12,934 nucleotides of DNA from Mayfieldus sp038329895 (GCA_038329895.1 JBBQNM010000063.1:1-12934), one strand, 5' to 3'; shown: positions 6,223-12,571, counted from the first letter of the stretch. Notes: generated by a model from the sequence alone, not told the origin. Numbers and translations are program-made.

Positions 6223-6450
6223 ATGGCGCGCAAGATGGCTGACTGCCGGCGGTTTCCGAGCGACTCGAATTGCTCGCTGACGATCATCGGCGAAGAGGAT
6301 GAGGTTGTGGAGACCGCGGCGCAGCACGCGGTCTCGGTGCACCAGCACGAGGACACCCCCGAGCTTCGAGAAGAGGTTCGCGGCATGCTCGAGCCGGAGG
6401 AGAGCTACGTGCCCGGCGAGCGCGAGAAGGAACCGATGCCCGGCTCCTGA
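6223..6450 (+). CDS. DUF1059 family small protein
   Basis: The 75-residue soluble protein matches the DUF1059 pattern: Cys8 in an N-terminal basic segment, Cys17, then a central acidic TIIGEEDEVVETAAQHAVSVHQ and a C-terminal PELREEVRGML helix. The two Cys and the three His (35, 40, 42) could bind a metal, but the function of the family is unknown. The start is well supported: AAGGAG ends 6 nt before the ATG at 6223. Its own promoter lies at 6158-6186. Two hairpins follow the stop, the second being a variant of the type A repeat. Confidence 0.85.
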   Translation: MARKMADCRRFPSDSNCSLTIIGEEDEVVETAAQHAVSVHQHEDTPELREEVRGMLEPEESYVPGEREKEPMPGS

Positions 6451-6463
6451 GGAATTTTTCTAG

Positions 6464-6484
6464 GCCGCGGCGTTGCGCCGCGGC
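6464..6484. repeat. Perfect 9-bp hairpin after the DUF1059 gene
   Basis: The arms GCCGCGGCG (6464-6472) and CGCCGCGGC (6476-6484) flank the triloop TTG, starting 13 nt after the stop codon. A run of five T's (6455-6459) lies before it on the plus strand rather than after it, so it is not a standard intrinsic terminator in either direction. It may still end transcription or protect the 3' end. Confidence 0.5.
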
Positions 6485-6490
6485 ACATCA

Positions 6491-6519
6491 CTTGCGGCTG
6501 CTGCGCAGCCTGACACGCA
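6491..6519 (+). repeat. Type A stem-loop repeat, variant copy 5
   Basis: On the plus strand the stem is GGCTGC (6496-6501), triloop TGC, and GCAGCC (6505-6510). The flanks TTGC before and TGACACGC after match the other copies. Relative to them the stem changed at paired positions (G-C to T-A), so pairing is kept. The sense is that of the DUF1059 gene upstream. Confidence 0.68.
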
Positions 6520-6525
6520 TGTGCC

Positions 6526-6544
6526 GGCGCCTACGGCACCGGCC
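6526..6544 (+). repeat. Type B motif, copy 3
   Basis: GGCGCCTACGGCACCGGCC follows the variant type A hairpin. GTGCCG (6521-6526) and CGGCAC (6534-6539) can form a stem. It matches the minus-strand copies at 531-548 and 560-578. Confidence 0.5.
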
Positions 6545-6554
6545 AAGAGCGACC

Positions 6555-6581
6555 GTGAGGCGGCGAAGCCGCCGCAAGTTG
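6555..6581 (-). repeat. Type A stem-loop repeat, copy 3, after prs
   Basis: The core GGCGGC, GAA, GCCGCC is at 6559-6573, starting 11 nt beyond the prs stop. Read in the sense of prs, AACTTGC precedes the stem and TCACGG follows it, so the 3' flank has diverged from TGACATG. Together with 6464-6544 it fills the 134-bp gap between two convergent genes. Confidence 0.72.
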
Positions 6582-6584
6582 TTC

Positions 6585-7610
6585 CTAGAACAGCTGGTTT
6601 TCGCCGGCGAAGATCTCTGACACCGAATCGTCGGTGAAGATGCGCCGGATCGAGTCGGCGAATGTGCCGGCGGTCGTGAGCACCGTGATGTTGTCCGGCG
6701 CCTCCGGGCGCTGCGGGATCGTGTCGGTGACGACGATGCGCTCGATCCCGGAGCTCTCGAGGCGCTCAAAGGCCGGGTCCGAGAACACACCATGCGTGGC
6801 GCAGGCGATCACCCGCGCCGCACCTTCCTCCTTGACGGTCTCCGCGGCGGCGCAGAGGGTGCCGGCGGTATCGATCATGTCGTCGACCAGGACCGCCGTC
6901 TTGCCCTTCACGTCACCGACCACGTAGCCGATCTCGGCGACCTGCTGGGCGGGACGCTCCTTCTCCATGACCGCCCAGTGGGTGCCCAGCTTGCGGGCGA
7001 AGTTGCGCGCCATCTTCACCCGGCCCGCGTCGGGGGAGACGATCACCAGCTCCTCGGTGAGATTTTGGTCGATGAACCACTGGGTGAGCATCGGCATCGC
7101 GGTCATGTGATCGACCGGGACGTGGAAGAACCCCTGCACCTGTCCGGCGTGCAGGTCCATCGTCAGCACCCGGTCCACCCCAACCCCCTCCAGGCACTTG
7201 GCGACCACCCGTGCGGAGATCGGCTCGCGGGGTGCCGACTTCTTGTCCTGGCGCGCGTAGCCGTACCAAGGCGACACGGCGATGATCCGGTGGGCCGAGG
7301 CGCCCTGCGCGGCGTCGATCATCATCAGCAGCTCCAGCAGCGCGTCGTTGGGGGTCATCCCCTCGGCCTCGTTGGCGGCCGTTGACTGGACGAGGAAGAC
7401 GTCGGCGCCGCGGATCGACTCCTCGTAGCGGCAGTAGACCTCCCCGTTGGCGAAGGTCTTCAGGCCGGCACGCCCCAGGTCGAGGTCGAGCTTGCCGGCG
7501 ATCTTCGCCGCCAGCTCCATCGAGCAGCGTCCGCCGAACACCATCATCCGCTTCGAGTAGTCGTGCTGGATCGCCGTCGCGGCCGGACGCGGTTCCTCGA
7601 TCGTGCTCAC
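6585..7610 (-). CDS. prs: Ribose-phosphate pyrophosphokinase
   Basis: Prs makes PRPP from ribose 5-phosphate and ATP for purine, pyrimidine, His, Trp and NAD synthesis. The 341-residue protein is complete. It has FANGEVYCRYEESIRG near residue 53, the ATP-binding flexible region SPWYGYARQDKKSAPREPIS (about 120-139), the metal-binding DLHAGQVQGFF, SPDAGRVKMARNFA, and the PRPP loop VLVDDMIDTAGTL. The C-terminal end FAGENQLF is near the family norm. The GTG at 7610 overlaps the glmU stop by four bases (GTGA), so the two are translationally coupled. The N terminus is about 15 residues longer than in many homologues. A type A hairpin lies 11 nt downstream. Confidence 0.97.
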   Translation of the reverse strand: MSTIEEPRPAATAIQHDYSKRMMVFGGRCSMELAAKIAGKLDLDLGRAGLKTFANGEVYCRYEESIRGADVFLVQSTAANEAEGMTPNDALLELLMMIDAAQGASAHRIIAVSPWYGYARQDKKSAPREPISARVVAKCLEGVGVDRVLTMDLHAGQVQGFFHVPVDHMTAMPMLTQWFIDQNLTEELVIVSPDAGRVKMARNFARKLGTHWAVMEKERPAQQVAEIGYVVGDVKGKTAVLVDDMIDTAGTLCAAAETVKEEGAARVIACATHGVFSDPAFERLESSGIERIVVTDTIPQRPEAPDNITVLTTAGTFADSIRRIFTDDSVSEIFAGENQLF

Positions 7611-9025
7611 GAGCCTGTCTCCTGGTCCTCTTCGGCCTGCTTCGCTCTGCGCTCTGCGTAGCCCTCGATGTGGCGCTGCCTGTCCTCCTCCGGAACGGCG
7701 AGCGCCCCGGGCGGGACATCCTTGCGGATCACCGCACCAGCGCCAGTGTAAGCGCCATCTCCGATGCTTACCGGCGCGACCAACATCGTGTCAACGCCGA
7801 TCCGGCAGTGTTCGCCAATCACTGTGCGGTTTTTGCGGAACCCGTCGTAATTGGCGGTGATCGTCCCGGCGCCGAGGTTGGAGCCGGCGCCGATCTCGGC
7901 GTCCCCGACATAGGAGAGGTGGGGCACCTTGGCCCCCTCCCCCACCCGCGAGTTCTTGATCTCCACGAACGCTCCGGCCTTTGCACCCTCCGCGAGCACG
8001 GTCTGGGGGCGAATGTAGGCGAAGGGGCCAACCGCGCAACCATCGAGCACCTCGCATTCGACCAGGTAGGAGTGGGGAGCCGCCACCCGTTCGCCGAGCT
8101 TGCTGTCGATCAGCGTCGTGTTCGGCCCCACCACCGAGCCCGCGCCGACCTCGGTTCGGCCGCGGAGCGACGTCCCCGGTTCGATCGTCGCGTCGGCGGC
8201 GATCTCCACATCGGCGTCGATCCAGGTCGCGCGCGGGTCGGTCACCGTGACGCCAGCCAGCATGTGGCGTTCGAGGATGCGGCGGCGGGCCTCGGCGGTC
8301 GCCTGCGCGAGGTCGAGGCGCGAGTTAATGCCCAGGGTCACCGCGTCGTCACCGACGAGGTGCGCATTGACTCCTCCACCCGCGGCGCGGATCAGCGGCA
8401 GCACATCGCCGAGGTAGTACTCGCCCTGCGCGTTGTCGTTGGTGATTCCGTCGAGCGCCGCCGCAAGTGCCGCGCCATCGAAGACATAGGTGCCGGCATT
8501 TACCTCCTTGATCTCCAGCTCCGCGGGGGTCGCGTCGCCTGGCTCCTTTGCCTCGACGATCCGCTCCAGGCTGCCGTTGTCGGCGCGCACGATTCGCCCG
8601 TAGCTGCCCGGCTCGTCCAGCTCGGTCGTCATCACGGTCGCCGCCGCGCCATTGTCCGCGTGGGCATCGAGCAGGCCGCCGATCGCCGCCGCCGAGATCA
8701 CCGGGTGATCGCCGGAGAGCACGACCACGGTCCCGGAGTCGCGCACGATGTCGATCGCGGCGCGGATCGCGCCGCCGGTCCCGTCGGGCTGCGGCTGCGA
8801 CAGGGTCTCGGTGTCCGCCGGCAGGCCGGCCGAGATGTCGTGTTGGGGGGAGACGATCGCGACCACCCTCGCGGCCCCAGCCTCGCGCGCCGCAAGGATC
8901 GGCCAGGCGACCATCGGGCGACCGCAGACCGGATGCAGGGCCTTGGGCAGGGACGAGTGCATCCGGGTTCCCTCCCCGGCCGCCATCACGAGGACGGTTG
9001 GTGCGTCAGCGCTCGCTCCGTTCAC
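7607..9025 (-). CDS. glmU: Bifunctional UDP-GlcNAc pyrophosphorylase/glucosamine-1-phosphate N-acetyltransferase
   Basis: GlmU performs the last two steps to UDP-GlcNAc, the precursor of peptidoglycan. The N-terminal uridyltransferase half shows VLVMAAGEGTRM (11-22), LPKALHPVCGRPM and VVLSGDHPV. The C-terminal left-handed beta-helix shows the hexapeptide repeats, RPQTVLAEGAKAGAFVEIKN and the acetyltransferase motif NYDGFRKNRT. The frame stays open far upstream of the N-terminal domain, but residues before about 9031 are encoded by hairpin DNA and have no counterpart in GlmU. I chose the GTG at 9025: it gives 472 residues with 10 residues before the VLVMAAG strand, and TACCAT lies 7 nt before it. 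A TTG at 9031 is the other option. It overlaps prs by four bases. Confidence 0.95.
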   Translation of the reverse strand: MNGASADAPTVLVMAAGEGTRMHSSLPKALHPVCGRPMVAWPILAAREAGAARVVAIVSPQHDISAGLPADTETLSQPQPDGTGGAIRAAIDIVRDSGTVVVLSGDHPVISAAAIGGLLDAHADNGAAATVMTTELDEPGSYGRIVRADNGSLERIVEAKEPGDATPAELEIKEVNAGTYVFDGAALAAALDGITNDNAQGEYYLGDVLPLIRAAGGGVNAHLVGDDAVTLGINSRLDLAQATAEARRRILERHMLAGVTVTDPRATWIDADVEIAADATIEPGTSLRGRTEVGAGSVVGPNTTLIDSKLGERVAAPHSYLVECEVLDGCAVGPFAYIRPQTVLAEGAKAGAFVEIKNSRVGEGAKVPHLSYVGDAEIGAGSNLGAGTITANYDGFRKNRTVIGEHCRIGVDTMLVAPVSIGDGAYTGAGAVIRKDVPPGALAVPEEDRQRHIEGYAERRAKQAEEDQETGS

Positions 9026-9032
9026 CGGCAAG

Positions 9033-9038
9033 ATGGTA
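9033..9038 (-). promoter_or_regulatory. Possible -10 for a leaderless glmU mRNA
   Basis: On the minus strand TACCAT lies 7 nt before the GTG at 9025. No Shine-Dalgarno site is present. It lies 2 bases downstream of the dyad at 9041-9063. Confidence 0.42.
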
Positions 9039-9040
9039 AG

Positions 9041-9063
9041 CCCGCGACACAAAGTGTCGCGGG
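9041..9063. promoter_or_regulatory. Perfect 10-bp dyad upstream of glmU
   Basis: The arms CCCGCGACAC (9041-9050) and GTGTCGCGGG (9054-9063) flank AAA. The dyad would cover the spacer and -35 region of the glmU promoter if TACCAT (9038-9033) is the -10. It could be a repressor site, or an RNA hairpin ending read-through from the membrane-protein gene upstream. No T tract follows it on the minus strand. It is unrelated in sequence to the type A repeats. Confidence 0.5.
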
Positions 9064-9068
9064 AGAGG

Positions 9069-9099
9069 CATGTCAGGCGGCGAAGCCGCCGCAATTGAC
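9069..9099 (-). repeat. Type A stem-loop repeat, copy 4
   Basis: The core is at 9076-9090. In the sense of the upstream membrane-protein gene the flanks are AATTGC and TGACATGCC, identical to the copy at 621-648 except at the outer edge. The stem begins 26 nt after the stop codon at 9117, again as at 621-648. It separates the membrane-protein genes from glmU. Confidence 0.78.
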
Positions 9100-9116
9100 G
9101 GGTAGGGGCCGGCGCC

Positions 9117-9959
9117 TCAGGGCACGCGTTGCGCGCGGTCTCGCATCTTCTCTGCCGCCTGCTCGCGGCTGGCCGCGTCCCGCGCGAGCTTCGCTTCGTA
9201 CTCCTGCTCGGTCGCGCCTCCGACGATGTCGCGGAAGCGTTGCTTGAAGCGCTCGGTGCGGCGATCGGGCCGGAAGCGCTCCTGGGCCTTGGTCTGCTTG
9301 GCGGGCCGGCGCTCCCCGTAGAAGCGCCGGGCCCACGGCGAGTCGGGCTTGCCGATCCGCGACGCGCCGTAGATCGCGACGGGCAGCACAAAGAAGCCGA
9401 CCCAGCCGTGCATGACCCGCTGCTTGGCAAAGCAGATCGCCACCATCGCGAACACGAGGGCGGCGCCGACAAAGCTGCTGACCACCTCCCCGGTCGAGCT
9501 GGTGGTGAAGTCGAATGGCTCGAACCCGAACAGGAGCAACAGCATGCCGGCCGCCGCGATCACCGTTGCATCGACCGACTTTCGGCCCTCCTCGGCCCAG
9601 TAGACGTCGTCGAGGTAGACCCAGAGAGCGAACTCGTCGATCGTCAGCCCGGCGCCGACCCCGAACAGTCCCGCCGCGATGTCGAACCAGGGGCGCGTCC
9701 CGGAGGAGGCGAACCCGACCGTGCCCGCGAGGATCATCAGGCAAATCCCGAACACGAGGTGGTGGAGGTGGACGCCGCTGTCGCTGACAACGCTGCCGGG
9801 CCACCAGGACACGCGCGGGCTCCGCATCAGCCGGGTGCTCATGCGGATGAAGGCGAACGAGACGATCAACCCGGCAAGCACCAGGAAGACGCCGTCCCGG
9901 TTCTCCCCAACCACCTGGTTGGTCCAGAAGTCCGAGACGAGCGGGACGGAGGCGATCAA
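9117..9959 (-). CDS. Polytopic membrane protein with His/Asp/Glu cluster
   Basis: This 280-residue protein is of unknown function. It has about six hydrophobic segments, near residues 23-39, 65-84, 92-107, 131-147, 156-175 and 182-199, then a soluble tail (about 200-280) rich in Arg, Lys, Glu and Ala that may form a coiled helix. The notable part is residues 60-125: His64, His66 and His67 in SGVHLHHLVFG, Asp108-Glu109 in GLTIDEF, Asp117-Asp118 in YLDDVYW, and Glu123-Glu124. Such a cluster at membrane edges could bind a metal. The start is uncertain: the TTG at 9959 is 10 nt after the stop of the gene upstream and has no clear Shine-Dalgarno site, and a GTG near residue 16 is possible. It is probably co-transcribed with the upstream membrane-protein gene. 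Confidence 0.75.
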   Translation of the reverse strand: MIASVPLVSDFWTNQVVGENRDGVFLVLAGLIVSFAFIRMSTRLMRSPRVSWWPGSVVSDSGVHLHHLVFGICLMILAGTVGFASSGTRPWFDIAAGLFGVGAGLTIDEFALWVYLDDVYWAEEGRKSVDATVIAAAGMLLLLFGFEPFDFTTSSTGEVVSSFVGAALVFAMVAICFAKQRVMHGWVGFFVLPVAIYGASRIGKPDSPWARRFYGERRPAKQTKAQERFRPDRRTERFKQRFRDIVGGATEQEYEAKLARDAASREQAAEKMRDRAQRVP

Positions 9960-9969
9960 CGTGGGCGCT

Positions 9970-10728
9970 CTAGTTTCGCACGGGCCGTCCGGCGGCCAGC
10001 GGCCGGCCCAGGAGCTGAAGCGTGATCAGCACCGCGGAGACCGCATAGAGCGGGTAGACGAGGATGCTGGTCGCGGCGTCAGCGAACCAATCGGCGACCA
10101 GACCGTGACCGACAATGTGGTGGCCCAGCGCACGGACCGCGTCGTCGAGGCTCTGGCTCGCCAAGGTGATCGGCCCCAGTACCGCCAGCACGCGCCAGAA
10201 CTGGCCACGTACCAGCCGACGGCTGCGTGCAAATGCCTCCCGCACACCGCAACCCTGCAACTCAACCAGTGGCGCCGCGAGGGCAAGGCAGGTGAACAGG
10301 ACCACTCCTGGGACCACAAACGCAAGCAGGCCGACCGCCACCGCAATGTCGTAGAGGACCGCGACCACGATCAGGCGTCTGTACGCGAGCCTGGCGGCCA
10401 GCGTCCGCAGCGACAGCCGGCCGCCCTGCCCCGTAAAGGCGATCAGGTTGGCGACGGCGCCGCTGTAGAAAACCTCGCCGACCAAGCCAATCACGACCTG
10501 CACGAGGAGGAGGGCCAGCACCGCCACGATCGTGATGCCACTGTCGGCTGCCGATCCGATCGGCCCGACCCGCCCGACGACTGCCTCCAGCAGCCCCAAC
10601 GGCACGAACACGATCGCCCCGACCGCCAGCAGCTGATGCGCACGCCGCGCGTAAGTCGCAAGCGTCTCGCGGTAGACGCTGGTGGGTCGGATCGATGGCG
10701 CGCCTGACGGGCCCACGTCGATGGACAA
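9970..10728 (-). CDS. Integral membrane protein of unknown function
   Basis: This 252-residue protein has about five or six hydrophobic stretches: residues 31-53, 65-86, 118-150 (probably two helices), 178-193 and 219-242. The overall look, with a conserved-type VPGVVLFTCLALAAPLVELQG segment followed by REAFARSRRLVRGQFWRVL, resembles the YciC or glycerophosphodiesterase-membrane-domain class of bacterial proteins, but I cannot assign a family with confidence. The TTG at 10728 is chosen as start because GAGAGGG lies about 8 nt before it; a GTG at residue 5 is the alternative. The gene is divergent from the tRNA gene and is followed after 10 nt by a second membrane-protein gene. Confidence 0.75.
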   Translation of the reverse strand: MSIDVGPSGAPSIRPTSVYRETLATYARRAHQLLAVGAIVFVPLGLLEAVVGRVGPIGSAADSGITIVAVLALLLVQVVIGLVGEVFYSGAVANLIAFTGQGGRLSLRTLAARLAYRRLIVVAVLYDIAVAVGLLAFVVPGVVLFTCLALAAPLVELQGCGVREAFARSRRLVRGQFWRVLAVLGPITLASQSLDDAVRALGHHIVGHGLVADWFADAATSILVYPLYAVSAVLITLQLLGRPLAAGRPVRN

Positions 10729-10752
10729 TCACACACCCTCTCCCGCCGGCGC

Positions 10753-10758
10753 TAAGGT
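10753..10758 (+). promoter_or_regulatory. Possible -10 for tRNA-Gln
   Basis: TAAGGT lies 10 nt before the mature 5' end of the tRNA. No good -35 was found at 17 nt (the site reads CACACA). Confidence 0.35.
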
Positions 10759-10768
10759 CGAGCCGCGG

Positions 10769-10840
10769 TCCGGGGTGGTGTAAGTGGCAGCACGCCTGGT
10801 TTTGGTCCAGGAAGAGGGGGTTCAAATCCTCCCCCCGGAA
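10769..10840 (+). tRNA. tRNA-Gln (anticodon TTG)
   Basis: All four arms fold. The acceptor is TCCGGGG (10769-10775) with CCCCGGA (10833-10839); the D stem is GTGT with GCAC; the anticodon stem is CCTGG/CCAGG around the loop TTTTGGT with TTG at 10802-10804; the T arm is GGGGG/CCTCC (one G-T pair) around TTCAAAT. The first acceptor pair is T-A, a weak pair typical of glutamine tRNAs. The CCA end is not encoded in full (ACCT follows the stem), so it must be added enzymatically. The tRNA is divergent from the genes leading to glmU, an arrangement I recall near glmU in other actinobacteria. Confidence 0.95.
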
Positions 10841-10903
10841 CCTCACTTCGACCAGAGCCCGACGATCCTGCGCTGATCCGATCCGCCCCCGACTGCGCAG
10901 AAA

Positions 10904-10909
10904 TAGACT
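10904..10909 (+). promoter_or_regulatory. Possible -10 for a leaderless SRPBCC mRNA
   Basis: TAGACT lies 8 nt before the ATG at 10918, with no Shine-Dalgarno site. Confidence 0.42.
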
Positions 10910-10917
10910 GACGCCTC

Positions 10918-11391
10918 ATGGCTTCGGAATACGTGTTCATCGACGAATGGGACGTGGACGCCCCCCAGGAGGCGGTGTTCACCGCGCTCGCCGACGCCAG
11001 CACCTATCCGCAGTGGTGGAAGCCGGTCTACATCGACGTCGAGGCCGACGGCCCGCCCGAAGTCGGGTGCACCTCGAAACAGCACTTCAAGGGCAGGCTT
11101 CCATACACGCTGCGCACCACCTCGGAGATCGTCCGCTATGAGCCGCCGCGCGAGTTCGAGGTCTCGGTCGTCGGCGATCTCACCGGGCGCGGCGTCTGGA
11201 CGCTGTCCGAGGCTGCCGACGGACGCGTCCACATCCACTTCGACTGGCGGGTGATCGCCGACCGCCCGCTACTGCGCTACCTCACCCCGGTGCTGAGGCC
11301 GGTGTTTCGCTGGAACCACAACTGGTCGGTGAAGCGGGCAATCGAGGGCCTGGAGCCCTACGCCAGGACCGCATCACCCCCACCTGCCTGA
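10918..11391 (+). CDS. SRPBCC (START/Bet v1-like) family protein
   Basis: This 157-residue soluble protein has the helix-grip pattern of the SRPBCC superfamily. It starts with a strand (EYVFIDEWDVDAPQEAVFTALAD), then the Trp-rich YPQWWKPVYIDVEADG (about 30-45), strands ending in GRGVWTLSEAADGRVHIHFDWRV and a long C-terminal helix (WNHNWSVKRAIEGLEPYA). Such proteins form a hydrophobic cavity for small ligands; many are polyketide cyclase-like or stress-linked, and no ligand can be named here. The ATG at 10918 is supported by the TAGACT element 8 nt upstream. The stop is 7 bp from the end of the convergent antiporter gene; a 5-bp stem (ACCTG/CAGGT, 11382-11396) spans the junction. Confidence 0.82.
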   Translation: MASEYVFIDEWDVDAPQEAVFTALADASTYPQWWKPVYIDVEADGPPEVGCTSKQHFKGRLPYTLRTTSEIVRYEPPREFEVSVVGDLTGRGVWTLSEAADGRVHIHFDWRVIADRPLLRYLTPVLRPVFRWNHNWSVKRAIEGLEPYARTASPPPA

Positions 11392-11398
11392 CAGGTTC

Positions 11399-12571
11399 CT
11401 AGACGTATTCCTCGGCCGGGATCGGCTTCGCACGGTGCCAATCGTCGGCGAGGCGTTCGGCGTCGAGGTCGGGGGAGAACCAGCGCTGGGCAACCGCGGT
11501 GGGAAGGATCGCCGACAGCACCACCACCGTGATCAGCAGCGAGAACTGGGTCCGATCGATGATCCCCGCCTGTAGCCCGTAGAGGCTGGAAATCGTCCCG
11601 AAGGTCAGCCCGGTGCTCATCAGCAGAGTCGTATAGGCGGCGTGCGGCCGCGCGTAGCGACGCGCCAGCGGCAGGACCAGGCCAAGCTTGGGCACCAGCT
11701 TGGCCGCGAACAGCGCAGCGAGCACGCCCAAAGACCCGGCCAGCGCACCCAGCGAGACGTTGAGCCCGCCGCGGATGAAGAAGAACGGGGTCAGGAAGGC
11801 GAACGCCACCACCCGCAACCGAGACTGCTCGAGTCGGTGCTGCTGGTAGTGGCGGGCCATGACCAGCCCAAGGACGAAAGCTGGCAGCACGGCATGACCC
11901 TGGGCCTGGTCGGCGAGGACCATGAGCGCGAGCAGCGCCACGAAGACCAGCTTGATCTCGGGCTCGATCACCCGGTCGCCATAGCGACCGAAGAACCAGG
12001 GAGCGATCTTCGGCAGCAGCAGCACGAGCAGGACCGAGACGGCGAGAAACCACGGGTACCAGGCATTCGGCTTGATGAAGATCGCCGATAGGGCCAGGAC
12101 CGTTAAGAGGTCGGTGATGAAGGTCGCCGACATCAGCAGCTTGCCGATCCGCGTCTCGTTCAGCCCGTCCTCGACCAGGACCGCATAGATCACGGCCAGC
12201 GAGGTCGTGGACAGCGCGGTGCCGGCGATCAGCGAAGCCTTCACGCTCCAGTCGAGCAGCCCGTAGGCGATCAGCCCCGTGACCACGAACGGGCCGGCGA
12301 ACGAGGCGACGCCGATCGCCAGGGACGCGCCGAAGCGCTCGCGAAGGTCGTCCGGGTCGATCTCAGCGCCGGCGAGGAAGGACAGAAGGACCGAACCGAA
12401 GGTGGCGAGGAAGGTCAGCCATTGGGCGTTGGGGTCGAGGTTGAAGACGTTGCCCACGATCACCCCCAGGCCGAGCTCGATCAGCGCGACCGAGAGCCCG
12501 AGCTCGACCGAGATCATGCTGGCGACGACGATGACTGCGGCGAGGACTGCGGCTAGCTGGACGGGGTCCAT
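11399..12571 (-). CDS. Cation:proton antiporter, CPA2/KefB-like transport domain
   Basis: The 390-residue protein is a sodium/hydrogen exchanger-type transport domain with about 11-13 membrane segments. Motifs include GLGVIVGNVFNLDP (34-47), FLAGAEIDPDDLRE (65-78), the discontinuous-helix region TALSTTSLAVI (118-128) and FITDLL with Asp154. In electrogenic relatives the ion-binding pair is Asp-Asp; here it is Thr153-Asp154, so the stoichiometry or ion may differ. It ends soon after the last helix with about 35 soluble residues and has no RCK/TrkA-N domain. The start is well supported: AAGGAGGAG lies 8 nt before the ATG at 12571. It follows the PucR-like gene after 119 bp and is convergent with the SRPBCC gene. 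Confidence 0.9.
   Translation of the reverse strand: MDPVQLAAVLAAVIVVASMISVELGLSVALIELGLGVIVGNVFNLDPNAQWLTFLATFGSVLLSFLAGAEIDPDDLRERFGASLAIGVASFAGPFVVTGLIAYGLLDWSVKASLIAGTALSTTSLAVIYAVLVEDGLNETRIGKLLMSATFITDLLTVLALSAIFIKPNAWYPWFLAVSVLLVLLLPKIAPWFFGRYGDRVIEPEIKLVFVALLALMVLADQAQGHAVLPAFVLGLVMARHYQQHRLEQSRLRVVAFAFLTPFFFIRGGLNVSLGALAGSLGVLAALFAAKLVPKLGLVLPLARRYARPHAAYTTLLMSTGLTFGTISSLYGLQAGIIDRTQFSLLITVVVLSAILPTAVAQRWFSPDLDAERLADDWHRAKPIPAEEYV

Noticed and set aside
6223..6450. DUF1059 gene and its neighbours as a toxin-antitoxin pair
   Set aside because: No partner gene of the right kind: the upstream gene is a lipoprotein with its own promoter and the downstream gene is convergent prs.
9096..9126. 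A fourth type B motif at the stop of the 9117-9959 gene
   Set aside because: GGCGCCTCAGGGCAC is only a loose match, is in the opposite sense, and encodes the C terminus of the protein.
7382..9247. A 621-residue plus-strand frame opposite glmU and prs
   Set aside because: High-G+C shadow of two certain genes; no domain pattern, and it runs through the hairpin repeats.
9026..9472. Upstream extension of the glmU frame, giving 621 residues
   Set aside because: The extra part overlaps the 9117-9959 gene and hairpin DNA, reads as Arg/Ser-rich shadow, and has no GlmU counterpart.
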